This document shows positions 15,618-23,877 of a stretch of 24,066 bases of DNA, piece after piece. Below the pieces are notes generated by a model. The model was not told the origin of the DNA and did no database searches. It saw only the letters and a list, made by a program, of their open reading frames with translations. The stretch comes from Roseiarcus sp050015575 (lineage in GTDB: Bacteria > Pseudomonadota > Alphaproteobacteria > Rhizobiales > Beijerinckiaceae), in contig JBEKBD010000034.1 of the NCBI GenBank assembly GCA_050015575.1, forward strand, positions 1-24,066. The letters run 5' to 3'. The first letter of the stretch is position 1; each line of letters starts with the position of its first letter. A program made the position numbers and the translations under genes.

Positions 15618-17218
15618 GGCTTGGCGAACTTTTTCAGCAATGCCCTCTCCGCCTCGAGATTCCAGCGGCCGGGGCCGAGCGCTGAGTCGCCGCCGAGATC
15701 GCCGAGCGCCGTCAGCTCGAGACCGTGGCAGGAGGGATAGACGAGAATCTTGCCAGGCAGAAGGTTGTGCTCGACAGCGCGAATGCCGTCGATCGCCCCT
15801 TCTAGGCCCGACACCGCGGCGACGGAAAAATTCGTGTCGAGTTCGCGCGCGACGACTTTGGCCAGCACCTGCTGCATGTCCTTAAGTTCCGAGCCGCTGG
15901 TGCCGACGAAATAGAGCTGCTTGTCGACATAGGCGTCGAGGTCGACGGCGGCCGTCTTGTCGGCCGGGATGCCGGCGAAGACATTGATGATCGCCTTCGC
16001 CGCCGCCGCCGCGACCGCTTGCGCCACGAGAGCGGCGACGGGCGCCATCAGCACGACGTAGTCGAAGGCGACGCCCGGCGACGCCTTGGACGGATTGTAG
16101 GCGCGCAGCGTGACGCCGTTCTTCTTGGCGAGCGGCGAAGCGAGCGTCTCGAGCCCGGCGAGACGCTCGTCGTTGAGATCGCCGGCGTAGACCGTCACGC
16201 CCTTAGCGCCCTGACACAGGTCGCGGATGACGTGCATCGTCCCCATCGGTCCCGCCGCGCCGACGATGTTGATGTTGTCGCCGGGGCGGATCTCGGGACT
16301 GGCCGGAATCGCGGCGTAGGCCGCCGCCGGATCGCCGCCGGCGGTTCCGACGACGCGGATGCCGCCGTAATGGACTCGGCCGACCTGCGTCTCGACCTGT
16401 CGGCCGAACTTGCGGCCGCCCTGAACGATCGCCAGCAACCCGCCGGCGGCGAGTTTCGCGAACAGCCTCTCCGCTGTTACGGCGTCCGCGCCGCAATAGA
16501 CGATGTCATCGAAGCGCGCGTCGGGCTGCGCCGTGACAGCGTCGCCGGTCGCGAAGACGACCGACCCCGGTCGGCCGGGGCATTTGTCGACGACGGCGCG
16601 GTCGACCGGCGCGTCGCCGACCACGAGCAGGCGACCGCCGGGCTTCAGCGTCCGTCGCTGGACTTCGGTGTAAGCGTTCTCGACGCAGGCCCACGGCTCG
16701 ACTAGCGCCAGCGCCGAAGCCGACAGATCCTCGGGCGCCGGGATCAGCATCGACTCGCCGTCGGGCGAGGTGATGACCCGTTCGTCGAGCAGTACGTATT
16801 CCTGCAACCCACCCTCGAAATTGTAGCCGAAGGCGGCGTTGGACTTGTCGGTCGGTAGCCAGCGGTAGTCGGTTTCGACGATGAATCGCTCGCCGGTCTT
16901 GTAGCGGTCGACGCCCGCTCCGACTTTGACGACGCGAATGACCGCTTCGTGGCCGGGAACGGTCGGATTGTTCCCCGGCACGTAATTCGGCATCTCCGCC
17001 AGCGCCTGCGGGTCGAGACCGGTCAGGACTTCGGACTTGCGGCTGTGCAGGGAGAACTGCTTGAGCAGCTTGAGGTCGGAAAAGCACAGACCGACCGCCT
17101 CGACGCGCGCCAGCAGCTGATGCGGTCCCGGATCGGCGACCGGCTTGGCCGAATTGAACTCGAGCTCGTCGGGTCCGACCAGTTGCACGGCGCGCTCCGT
17201 GCGCGGAAAGTCGTTCAT
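15614..17218 (-). CDS. Zinc-binding medium-chain dehydrogenase, SorE-like, with extra half-Rossmann insert
   Basis: The 534-residue product is about 120 residues longer than typical L-sorbose-1-phosphate reductase-type members of the alcohol dehydrogenase superfamily. Catalytic-zinc ligands are visible as Cys45 (GLCFSD), His90-Glu91 (PGHEAV) and Glu174/Cys178 (VEPWACVENA). The working dinucleotide site appears to be GDNINIVGAAGPMGTMHV (about 313-330). Between the catalytic domain and this site lies an additional segment (about 195-305) that starts like a Rossmann fold (GGRLLVVGDAPVDR) but lacks a glycine motif. It ends with FDDIVYCGADAVTAERLF and GGLLAIVQGG. The start is ATG 17218, with GAGGGG overlapping the PHP gene's stop as ribosome site. 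It probably interconverts a sugar phosphate and a polyol phosphate. Confidence 0.88.
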   Translation of the reverse strand: MNDFPRTERAVQLVGPDELEFNSAKPVADPGPHQLLARVEAVGLCFSDLKLLKQFSLHSRKSEVLTGLDPQALAEMPNYVPGNNPTVPGHEAVIRVVKVGAGVDRYKTGERFIVETDYRWLPTDKSNAAFGYNFEGGLQEYVLLDERVITSPDGESMLIPAPEDLSASALALVEPWACVENAYTEVQRRTLKPGGRLLVVGDAPVDRAVVDKCPGRPGSVVFATGDAVTAQPDARFDDIVYCGADAVTAERLFAKLAAGGLLAIVQGGRKFGRQVETQVGRVHYGGIRVVGTAGGDPAAAYAAIPASPEIRPGDNINIVGAAGPMGTMHVIRDLCQGAKGVTVYAGDLNDERLAGLETLASPLAKKNGVTLRAYNPSKASPGVAFDYVVLMAPVAALVAQAVAAAAAKAIINVFAGIPADKTAAVDLDAYVDKQLYFVGTSGSELKDMQQVLAKVVARELDTNFSVAAVSGLEGAIDGIRAVEHNLLPGKILVYPSCHGLELTALGDLGGDSALGPGRWNLEAERALLKKFAKP

Positions 17219-17228
17219 GGCGAGCCCC

Positions 17229-18530
17229 TCAGTCCAGTCGAGCGAACACGTGTTTCGGCGAGACTTCGGCGTCGAGCGCGCCGAGCCTCTCTTCGGCGCC
17301 GGGCCGCAAAGCGCGACCTGCCGCCGCATAGAATTCGTTCTTCGCCGCGAGCGAGGCGAAATGCGCCTTCGCCCATTCGCTGAGGTAGCCGAGCCCGCCC
17401 GCGCGCTGCAGGACCGAATGCGCGTAGACAATATAAGCGCTGCGCAAAAATGTCGGCGCCAGCGGCTTGAGTTCATCTGAAGAAAACGAATCGACGAACT
17501 TCTGCCCGGGCGTGTTCATCTCGGTGCCGGCGACAACGGGGAAGCCGCGCCGCTCGGCGAGCGCGACGACTTCGTACAGGTTCTTCGTCTTGGCCTCGGG
17601 TTTGCCCGGCGTGTAATTGCGGTCTGGAATGACGTTCAACGCCGCCGCCCCTGAGGCGACGGCGATATCGACGAAGTCCTCCATGCGCCGCTCGCCCTCG
17701 CTCGCGCCGTCGAGCCACGCGACGGTCGGGATCGCGCCGGCTTCGGCGACGAAGCGGTTCATCTTCGCCATCTCGGGAAACGATCCGCGATCGGGCGCGA
17801 CATAGCCGACGCCGCCCTTCTTCATCGTCTTGGCGCGGATCAATCCTTGCATCTTCACGCTCTCCGCCGGCGCGCCGCCCAAGCGCGCCGTCAAGAACGC
17901 CGCGCGGCGCGCTGGGTCGGGGAATACGGCGGCGGCTTTGCGCTCGTAGGCTTCGCACAGGTGGCGTTCGGTCGCGTTTCCGCTCGGCGTCAGCGGCGCG
18001 ACATCGCGATCGAAATCGAGCCGGACTGGGTCGAGATACGCGTTGACGCGTTCGATCATGCCGCGCGTCCGCTTCTCAGCGGCGGCGCGCATCTCGGCGA
18101 GGAAAGGATGCGACACGGCGCGCGGAAATCCGACGCCCATATTGTAGGCGACGCCCGGCTCGCCGGGAGAATTGATCTCGAGCGTCGCGAATTCCGGCAC
18201 GAACACGCGCGACTCGAGGCCGGCGCAGCACTTCAGTCCGATTTGCCGCCCGGCGTCGATGAATTCGTCGACGCCGTCGAGGACGTCGAAATCGACGATG
18301 CCGGCGACCGCCAACCCCGCCTTGCGCGCCAGCCAGGCGAACTTCGACGGCGAATAACCATAGGCGTTGTAGGAGAAGAAGGTGTGGGCGTGGAGATTGA
18401 CGTCGGCGCCCGGTTCGGGGAGCGCGTCCTCGCCGCGTTCGGCGGCGCGCCAAAGAGACGTCAGCGCCTCTGATCGCCGGCCGCGATCAAAGTCGTCGAG
18501 CTGCCGCTCCAGTCGGTCCGTCGCAATCAT
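17229..18530 (-). CDS. PHP-domain metal-dependent hydrolase
   Basis: The 433-residue product opens with a helical lead (1-43), then the PHP signature NLHAHTFFSYNAYGYSP with metal ligands His47 and His49. Further PHP-like elements are AGIVDFDVLDGVDEFIDAG, CAGLESRVFVPEF, IPTVAWLDGAS, a possible late metal site PVVAGTEMNTPG, and a C-terminal YIVYAHSVLQRAGG. PHP proteins are mono- to trinuclear metal phosphoesterases or nucleases (histidinol phosphatase, polymerase proofreading, RNase AM). In this operon, a sugar-phosphate phosphatase or related hydrolase is the likeliest role, but the substrate is unknown. It lies 111 nt after the E3 gene and 10 nt before the zinc dehydrogenase, so it belongs to the operon. 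Confidence 0.85.
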   Translation of the reverse strand: MIATDRLERQLDDFDRGRRSEALTSLWRAAERGEDALPEPGADVNLHAHTFFSYNAYGYSPSKFAWLARKAGLAVAGIVDFDVLDGVDEFIDAGRQIGLKCCAGLESRVFVPEFATLEINSPGEPGVAYNMGVGFPRAVSHPFLAEMRAAAEKRTRGMIERVNAYLDPVRLDFDRDVAPLTPSGNATERHLCEAYERKAAAVFPDPARRAAFLTARLGGAPAESVKMQGLIRAKTMKKGGVGYVAPDRGSFPEMAKMNRFVAEAGAIPTVAWLDGASEGERRMEDFVDIAVASGAAALNVIPDRNYTPGKPEAKTKNLYEVVALAERRGFPVVAGTEMNTPGQKFVDSFSSDELKPLAPTFLRSAYIVYAHSVLQRAGGLGYLSEWAKAHFASLAAKNEFYAAAGRALRPGAEERLGALDAEVSPKHVFARLD

Positions 18531-18641
18531 CGCCGTCCAACGCGCGACTGAGCGCGTCCTCCCGAAATCATATGCCTCCGCTGGGCGAAGGCCGAACCCC
18601 TACGCGCGGGCGCCGATCATGGCGCCTCCGCTTCCCATCCG

Positions 18642-20024
18642 CTAGCGCCGCCGCGGTGGAACATGGACGCTTTCGCCGCGCAACGCGTGAGCGGCCTCCA
18701 TCCAGGCTTCCGAAAAGGTCGGATGCGCGTGGATCGTTTCGCCGAGCTCGCGCGCCGTGAACTCAGCGCGTATCGCCGTCGTCGCGGTCGCGATCAGTTC
18801 GGTGGCGTGCGGCCCCACCGCCGCGGCGCCGAGCAATCGCTCGGAATCGGCGTCGGCGATCCATTTGACGAAACCGGTCGTCTCGCCGGCGGCGAGGCTC
18901 TTGCCGAGGCCGGAGAAGCGGAACTTGCCGGTCTTGACCGGGCGCTCCAGCGCGCGCGCTTCAGATTCGCTCAAGCCGACGGTCGCGACTTCCGGCGCGG
19001 TGAAGATCACGTTGGGGACGAGCGTTTCGTGGCGGCGCGGCTTGCCCCCGACCGCGTTCTCCGCCGCCGTCAGACCTTGCGCGGTGGCGAAGTGAGCGAG
19101 CTGGGTCTTGCCGGCGACGTCGCCGATGGCGAAGATCGTCGCCGCCTTGGTGCGGCAATAGGCGTCGGCGTCGATGAAGCCGCGCGCGTTGGCCTCGAGC
19201 CCGGCGGCGGCAAGGTTCAGGCCTTCCGTCACTGGCCTGCGGCCAACGGCGTTGAGCAGCAGCTCGGCCCGCACGGTTTCGGCGCCGCAGCGGCCGCTGA
19301 CGCCGTTGGCGTCGGCCGCGATGTCGCCGAGCGGATTGCTGGTCAGCACGCGGATGGCGAGCGCCTTTTCCATATGCGCGCGGACCTCGGCGCGCAGGTC
19401 GGCGTCGAGCAGCATCAGGATGTCGGCGAGCAGCTCGACGATCGTCACCTTGACCCCGAGCATCGCCGCCATCGACGCGATCTCGCAGCCGATGAAGCCG
19501 CCGCCGAGCACGGTCATGCTCTTCGGCAGCCGGTCGAGCGCGAGGAAGGCGCGGCTTTCGACGATCCGCTCGTGCTTCGGAATGAAATCGGGCGTCGCCG
19601 AAGTCGAGCCGGTGGCGATGATCGTCCGCTTTGCCCCGATCGTGAGATCGCCGTCGATGACGATCGTGTCGCGATCCTTGAACGCCGCCGAGCCCGAGAA
19701 GGACTTGACGCCGTTGGCCGTCAGCAGCTGCTTCACCCCGCCGCGCAGCTGGTCGACGACCTTGTCCTTGCGACGGACCATCGCCCCGTAGTCGAAGCTC
19801 GCGCCGCTGACGGAAACGCCGAAGGCCGCGGCGTCGCGGACACGGGTGAAGGCCTCGGCCGAGGCGATCAGCGCCTTGGTCGGTATGCAGCCCCAATTCA
19901 GGCACGTCCCGCCCAAGCGCTCGCGCTCGACGATGGCCACCGACGCGCCGAGTTGCGCGGCGCGGATGGCGGCGGGATAGCCGCCGGGCCCCGCGCCGAT
20001 GACTACGACGTCAAAGCGCTCCAC
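18642..20024 (-). CDS. lpdA: Dihydrolipoamide dehydrogenase (E3)
   Basis: The 460-residue flavoprotein reoxidises the dihydrolipoyl group of E2 with NAD+. The FAD site is VVIGAGPGGYPAA (7-19), the redox-active disulfide is Cys41/Cys46 in GGTCLNWGCIPTK, the NAD site is LGGGFIGCEIAS, the second FAD motif is IFAIGDVAG, and the catalytic dyad His434/Glu439 lies in HAHPTFSE. All key residues are present, so it should be active. The start is GTG at 20024 (VERFDVVVIGAG), overlapping the 3' end of the E2 gene by 22 nt, which argues for coupled expression and a dedicated complex. A housekeeping E3 is expected elsewhere in the genome. Confidence 0.96.
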   Translation of the reverse strand: MERFDVVVIGAGPGGYPAAIRAAQLGASVAIVERERLGGTCLNWGCIPTKALIASAEAFTRVRDAAAFGVSVSGASFDYGAMVRRKDKVVDQLRGGVKQLLTANGVKSFSGSAAFKDRDTIVIDGDLTIGAKRTIIATGSTSATPDFIPKHERIVESRAFLALDRLPKSMTVLGGGFIGCEIASMAAMLGVKVTIVELLADILMLLDADLRAEVRAHMEKALAIRVLTSNPLGDIAADANGVSGRCGAETVRAELLLNAVGRRPVTEGLNLAAAGLEANARGFIDADAYCRTKAATIFAIGDVAGKTQLAHFATAQGLTAAENAVGGKPRRHETLVPNVIFTAPEVATVGLSESEARALERPVKTGKFRFSGLGKSLAAGETTGFVKWIADADSERLLGAAAVGPHATELIATATTAIRAEFTARELGETIHAHPTFSEAWMEAAHALRGESVHVPPRRR

Positions 20025-21352
20025 AGTCCGTTGTCCTCGAGCTTGTTCTTGATGCTGTTGACGAAGCGTGCGGCCGTAGCGCCGTCGATCAGGCGGTGGT
20101 CGGACGACAGCGTCATCTTCATGATCGGCCGGACGACGATAGCTCCGTCGCGCGCGACCGGCGTCGCGATCGTGCTGGACACCGCCAGGATCGCCGATTC
20201 GCCCGGATTGATGATCGCCGTGAAGTTCTCGACGTCGAGCATGCCCATGTTGGAGATCGAGAAGGTCGATCCGCTCATCTCGTCGGGCGCGAGGCGGCCC
20301 GCGCGCGCCTTCTCGACGAGCTGCTTGGAGCGCGCGCTGAGCTCCGCCATGGTCATTTCGTCGGCGTCGCGGATGACCGGGACGACCAGGCCCTGGTCGA
20401 GGGTGACCGCAACGCCCAGATGCACGCGGCTGCGCCAGCGGACGCTTCTGCCGTCCGTCGCGCTGTTCACCGCGGGAAATTCCTTCAGCGCGAGAACCGC
20501 GGCCTGCGCGATAAAGTCGGTGACCGTGTAGCGCACGCCGGCGGCGTTGAGACGGACGCGGCAGGCGAGCGCTTCCGTCATGTCGACTTCGACGGTGACG
20601 TAGAAGTGCGGCGCGGTGACGACGCTCTGGGTCAGGCGCTGGGCGATGATCTGCCGCATCTTGCTCATCGGCGCCGGCTTTTCGGCGATCGCGCGCTCGA
20701 CGTCGGCGACTTCGATGCGCTTGCCGCCGCTGTCGTTGCGTAGCGCCAGCAGATCGACGCCTCGCTTCGCCGCCAACGCTTTGGCGGCGGGGCTGACGCG
20801 CAGGCTCGCGTAGTCGTGCGCCGCGAGATAGGCCTTCACGTCCTTCTCGACGATGCGGCTGTCGGGACCGCTGCCGACGATGGCGTGCGGGTCGATCACG
20901 CTGGCCTTGGCGAGCGCCGCCGCGCGCGGGCTGATGCGCAAGCGCGCGGGCGCGGCCGGGGCGACGAACGGTGTGGGCGCGACTGCGACGGTGGGAGATG
21001 CCGCAGCCGCGCCCGGCCCGGCGCCTGTGCGCGAAGGAGTCACCGTCCTCGCAGCTGGCGCCTCTCTCGCCGGCGCGGGAGGTTTCGGCGCCGACGTTGC
21101 GGGAATAGCTTCACCCGGTTCCCCGAGATAAGCGACGACGCTTTGCACCGGAACGCTGACCCCGGCCCCGACGACGATCTTGAGCAGCGTTCCTTCGCTG
21201 AAGCTCTCGACCTCCATGACCGACTTGTCGGTCTCGACCAGAAACAACATGTCGCCCTTGGCGACCGTGTCGCCCTCCTTCTTCAGCCACTCGACGACGG
21301 CGCTTTCTTCGGTCATCTGACCGAACTTGGGCATGACGATCGGCGTGACCAT
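20003..21352 (-). CDS. Dihydrolipoamide acyltransferase (E2) with two subunit-binding domains
   Basis: The 449-residue E2 core carries one lipoyl domain (1-78) with lipoyl-lysine Lys43 in ETDKSVMEVES, then an Ala/Pro linker. Two consecutive peripheral-subunit-binding-like domains follow: RISPRAAALAKASVIDPHAI (138-176) and RVSPAAKALAAKRGVDLLAL (185-222). The acyltransferase domain ends with the active-site SSDHRLIDGATAARF (His419, Asp423-Gly424). It transfers the acyl group made by E1 to CoA and forms the core of the complex. A single binding domain is the common arrangement, so the duplicate is unusual, although two are known in some E2s. It begins 8 nt after the E1 stop and overlaps E3. The acyl group is not predictable, but acetyl is likely from the acetoin/pyruvate-type E1. 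Confidence 0.94.
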   Translation of the reverse strand: MVTPIVMPKFGQMTEESAVVEWLKKEGDTVAKGDMLFLVETDKSVMEVESFSEGTLLKIVVGAGVSVPVQSVVAYLGEPGEAIPATSAPKPPAPAREAPAARTVTPSRTGAGPGAAAASPTVAVAPTPFVAPAAPARLRISPRAAALAKASVIDPHAIVGSGPDSRIVEKDVKAYLAAHDYASLRVSPAAKALAAKRGVDLLALRNDSGGKRIEVADVERAIAEKPAPMSKMRQIIAQRLTQSVVTAPHFYVTVEVDMTEALACRVRLNAAGVRYTVTDFIAQAAVLALKEFPAVNSATDGRSVRWRSRVHLGVAVTLDQGLVVPVIRDADEMTMAELSARSKQLVEKARAGRLAPDEMSGSTFSISNMGMLDVENFTAIINPGESAILAVSSTIATPVARDGAIVVRPIMKMTLSSDHRLIDGATAARFVNSIKNKLEDNGLWSALTS

Positions 21353-21360
21353 GGCGCGGC

Positions 21361-23706
21361 CTAAAGGATGGAGCAGGCAGCCGCGACCAGGTCGTCGACG
21401 CTGGGCAGGAAGGCCTGTTCCAGCACGTGCGATTGGGGCGAAATGCCGTTCTTGGCGCCGACGCGCAGGACGGGCGCGTCGAGGCAGTCGAACGCGAGTT
21501 GTTGCACCGTCGAAGCGATCTCGCCGGTGAAGCTGCCGATGTGAACGGCGGCGCTGGCGACGATACAGCGCCCTGTCTTCTCAACGGAACGGACCACCGT
21601 CTCGATGTCGAGCGGAATCAGGCTGCGCAGGTCGACAACCTCCGCCTCGACATTTCTTTCCCCCTTGAGCCAGTCGGCCGCTTTGAGGCAATCATGGACC
21701 GTCGGGCCCCAACTGACGAAGGTGATGTCGCCGCCCTCGCGTTTGATGTCGGCGACGCCGAGCGGCGCCAGATGCTCGCCCTCCGGAACCGGGCCTTTCA
21801 TGCCGTAAAGCGACTGCGATTCGACGAAGAGAATCGGGTTGTTGTCGCGGATAGCCGACTTCAGCATGCCCTTCGCATCGGCCGGCGTCGACGGATAGAC
21901 CACGTAGAGGCCCGGCATATGGCAGAAGAGCGATTCGAGCGTTTGCGAATGCTGTCCGCCGTAGCCCTTGCCGCTGCCCGCCGAGGCCCTAATGACCAGC
22001 GGCACTTCCGTCTGCGCCCCGCTCATGTAATGCCATTTGGCGGCTTGATTGCTGATCTGGTCCGACGACATCAGCGCGAAGTCGAAGTACATCAGCTCCA
22101 CCACCGGCCGCAATCCCCTCATTGCCGCCCCGCAGGCCGTGCCGCAGATACAGGCTTCGCTGATCGGCGTGTTGAAGACGCGATGGCGGCCGAACGTTTC
22201 GAGCAGCCCCTTCGTCACCTTGAACGCGCCGCCATAGTCGGCCACGTCCTCGCCGTAGAACACGACGCGATTATCGCGCAGCATTTCTTCGGCCAGAGCC
22301 TCGCGCAGGGCGTCCTTGTAGGTAATCTCGCCATGGACGCGCTTCGACTCGGGCGTCGGCGCGTAGGTCTCGACCTTGGCGAACCGCGGCGGAACGATCT
22401 CGCTTTTCGTCTCCGTGTACATGAACGCGAGGACGTCCTTGACGTCGGGATCGGCGGCGTCGGCGGCGCGTTTGGCCGCGCGCGCGTTGCGCTCGGCGAC
22501 GCGCTGCGCCACCGCTTCGATTCCAGCAGCGTCAAGCACGCCGGCGCCCATCAATTCCTTCTTGTAGGCCTCGATCGGGTCGACCGCCTTCCAGGCCGCC
22601 TCTTCCTCTTTGGTGCGATACTCGTTGCGCGGGTCGCTCAACGAGTGGCCCCAGTAGCGGTAACAGTCCGCCTCGATCAGCACCGGCCCTTTGCCTTCGC
22701 GGCAGAGCTTCGCGCCCCGCAACACCGCGTCGCGCACCGCCAGGACGTTCATGCCGTTGACGACCTCGGCGTGCATCGAGTTGTCGGCGAAGCCCGCGGC
22801 GCGCTGCGCCAGGCGGCTCACGCCTGACACTTCGTCGTCGGCGCGGCCCGTCATGCCGTAATGGTTGTTGCAAACCAGGAAGACGATCGGCAGGCCGAAG
22901 GCGCGGCCATCGGCGTAATGGTTGGTGAACTGGGCCTGGGCAGCGAAATTCAACGATTCGAGGACGACGCCGTTGGCGAACGCCCCGTCGCCGGCGAAGC
23001 AGCACACCACGCCGTCATCGCCGAAGTAGCGGCTGGCCAGGGCCGCGCCGGTGGCGATCGGCACGCCGCCGCCGACGATGGCGTTGGCGCCGAGATGCCC
23101 GACGGAAAAGTCGGCGATGTGCATCGAGCCGCCGCGCCCGCGACAGTAGCCTTCGTCTTTGCCGAACAGCTCGCCGATCGTTCGGTAGACATGCTGCTCG
23201 AGCGCCGCCTCGATCAGCTCCTCGCGGCTGTTCGCGCGGCAACCGGGCACGCGTGCGCGCAGCGTCTCCTCGTCCATCGCGCGTATGGCGACGGTGCCCT
23301 TGGCCAGACTCTCGCCGTGTCCTCGATGGGTGCTGGTGATGTTGTCGGCGATGCGCAGCGCCGAGCAGGCGCCGGCGGCTGTTCCCTCTTGACCGACCGA
23401 CACGTGCGTCGGGCCGCGATAGTCGAAGTCGCGTATGGGATCGTAGGCGCCCGAACGCAGCTTGACGATCATTTCCTCGAATTCACGAATGACGAGCATG
23501 TCTTCGAGGATTGCAATCGCTTCCGCGGCGGTAAGCGTTTTTGCCTCCAGTTCCGACCGGAGACTGCCCTGATAGCTATACGCGGGGATCCTGCCGCAAT
23601 CGATCACAAACGGATTGAACCGAGGCCGCATATCGCTTAGATGCGTAGCAGGCTCGGTCGTTATCTCGCCGTTCTTTTTCCGTTGCAGGGGTCGCACAGT
23701 TGGCAC
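21361..23706 (-). CDS. Fused alpha-beta thiamine-diphosphate dehydrogenase (E1)
   Basis: This 781-residue protein joins E1 alpha (about 50-440) and E1 beta (about 457-781), normally separate chains in acetoin and alphaproteobacterial pyruvate dehydrogenases. The alpha part has THRGHGESLAKG, GRGGSMHIAD, LGANAIVGGG, and the thiamine-diphosphate/Mg motif GDGAFANG (239-246) to NN (280-281), plus YRYWGHSLSDP. The beta part has FYGEDVADYGGAF, TPISEACICGTACGAA, SSDQISNQAAKWHYMSGAQ and GGQHSQTLESLF, closest in my memory to acetoin dehydrogenase beta. An insertion of about 40 residues (138-178) separates the RGHG loop from LFGKDEGYCRGRGG. The start is GTG 23706, with GGAAGGA about 6 nt upstream. It heads the E1-E2-E3 set after the ABC binding-protein gene. 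It probably decarboxylates a 2-oxo acid or cleaves an alpha-hydroxyketone; the substrate is unknown. Confidence 0.93.
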   Translation of the reverse strand: MPTVRPLQRKKNGEITTEPATHLSDMRPRFNPFVIDCGRIPAYSYQGSLRSELEAKTLTAAEAIAILEDMLVIREFEEMIVKLRSGAYDPIRDFDYRGPTHVSVGQEGTAAGACSALRIADNITSTHRGHGESLAKGTVAIRAMDEETLRARVPGCRANSREELIEAALEQHVYRTIGELFGKDEGYCRGRGGSMHIADFSVGHLGANAIVGGGVPIATGAALASRYFGDDGVVCCFAGDGAFANGVVLESLNFAAQAQFTNHYADGRAFGLPIVFLVCNNHYGMTGRADDEVSGVSRLAQRAAGFADNSMHAEVVNGMNVLAVRDAVLRGAKLCREGKGPVLIEADCYRYWGHSLSDPRNEYRTKEEEAAWKAVDPIEAYKKELMGAGVLDAAGIEAVAQRVAERNARAAKRAADAADPDVKDVLAFMYTETKSEIVPPRFAKVETYAPTPESKRVHGEITYKDALREALAEEMLRDNRVVFYGEDVADYGGAFKVTKGLLETFGRHRVFNTPISEACICGTACGAAMRGLRPVVELMYFDFALMSSDQISNQAAKWHYMSGAQTEVPLVIRASAGSGKGYGGQHSQTLESLFCHMPGLYVVYPSTPADAKGMLKSAIRDNNPILFVESQSLYGMKGPVPEGEHLAPLGVADIKREGGDITFVSWGPTVHDCLKAADWLKGERNVEAEVVDLRSLIPLDIETVVRSVEKTGRCIVASAAVHIGSFTGEIASTVQQLAFDCLDAPVLRVGAKNGISPQSHVLEQAFLPSVDDLVAAACSIL

Positions 23707-23836
23707 GAGAAATCCTTCCGGTCCTTGTCACTGCCGACGGCGCGGAAGCGCGCCACGCAGGCGGCTGATGCAGAGCGCGCCAAGGCCGGTGCGCGTCGCT
23801 TGAGCGTAATTGAAACCATACGCCTCGGTCAAAAGT

Positions 23837-23861
23837 GAGGAAGGGCGCGCGGCCCTTCCTC
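23837..23861 (-). terminator. Hairpin between binding-protein gene and E1
   Basis: GAGGAAGGG (23837-23845) pairs perfectly with CCCTTCCTC (23853-23861), and the inner C-G pair leaves a 5-nt loop. On the - strand it is followed by A-C and four T residues (23831-23834), then TTGACC-like sequence that could be a weak -35 for the E1 gene. It starts 17 nt after the binding-protein stop. In sugar ABC operons such hairpins often protect the abundant binding-protein mRNA or partly terminate transcription. Confidence 0.6.
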
Positions 23862-23877
23862 GATTTTCGATCTTGCC

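Noticed and set aside
18663..20531. A 622-residue + strand frame.
   Set aside because: Antisense shadow of the E3 and E2 genes, which carry complete catalytic motifs.
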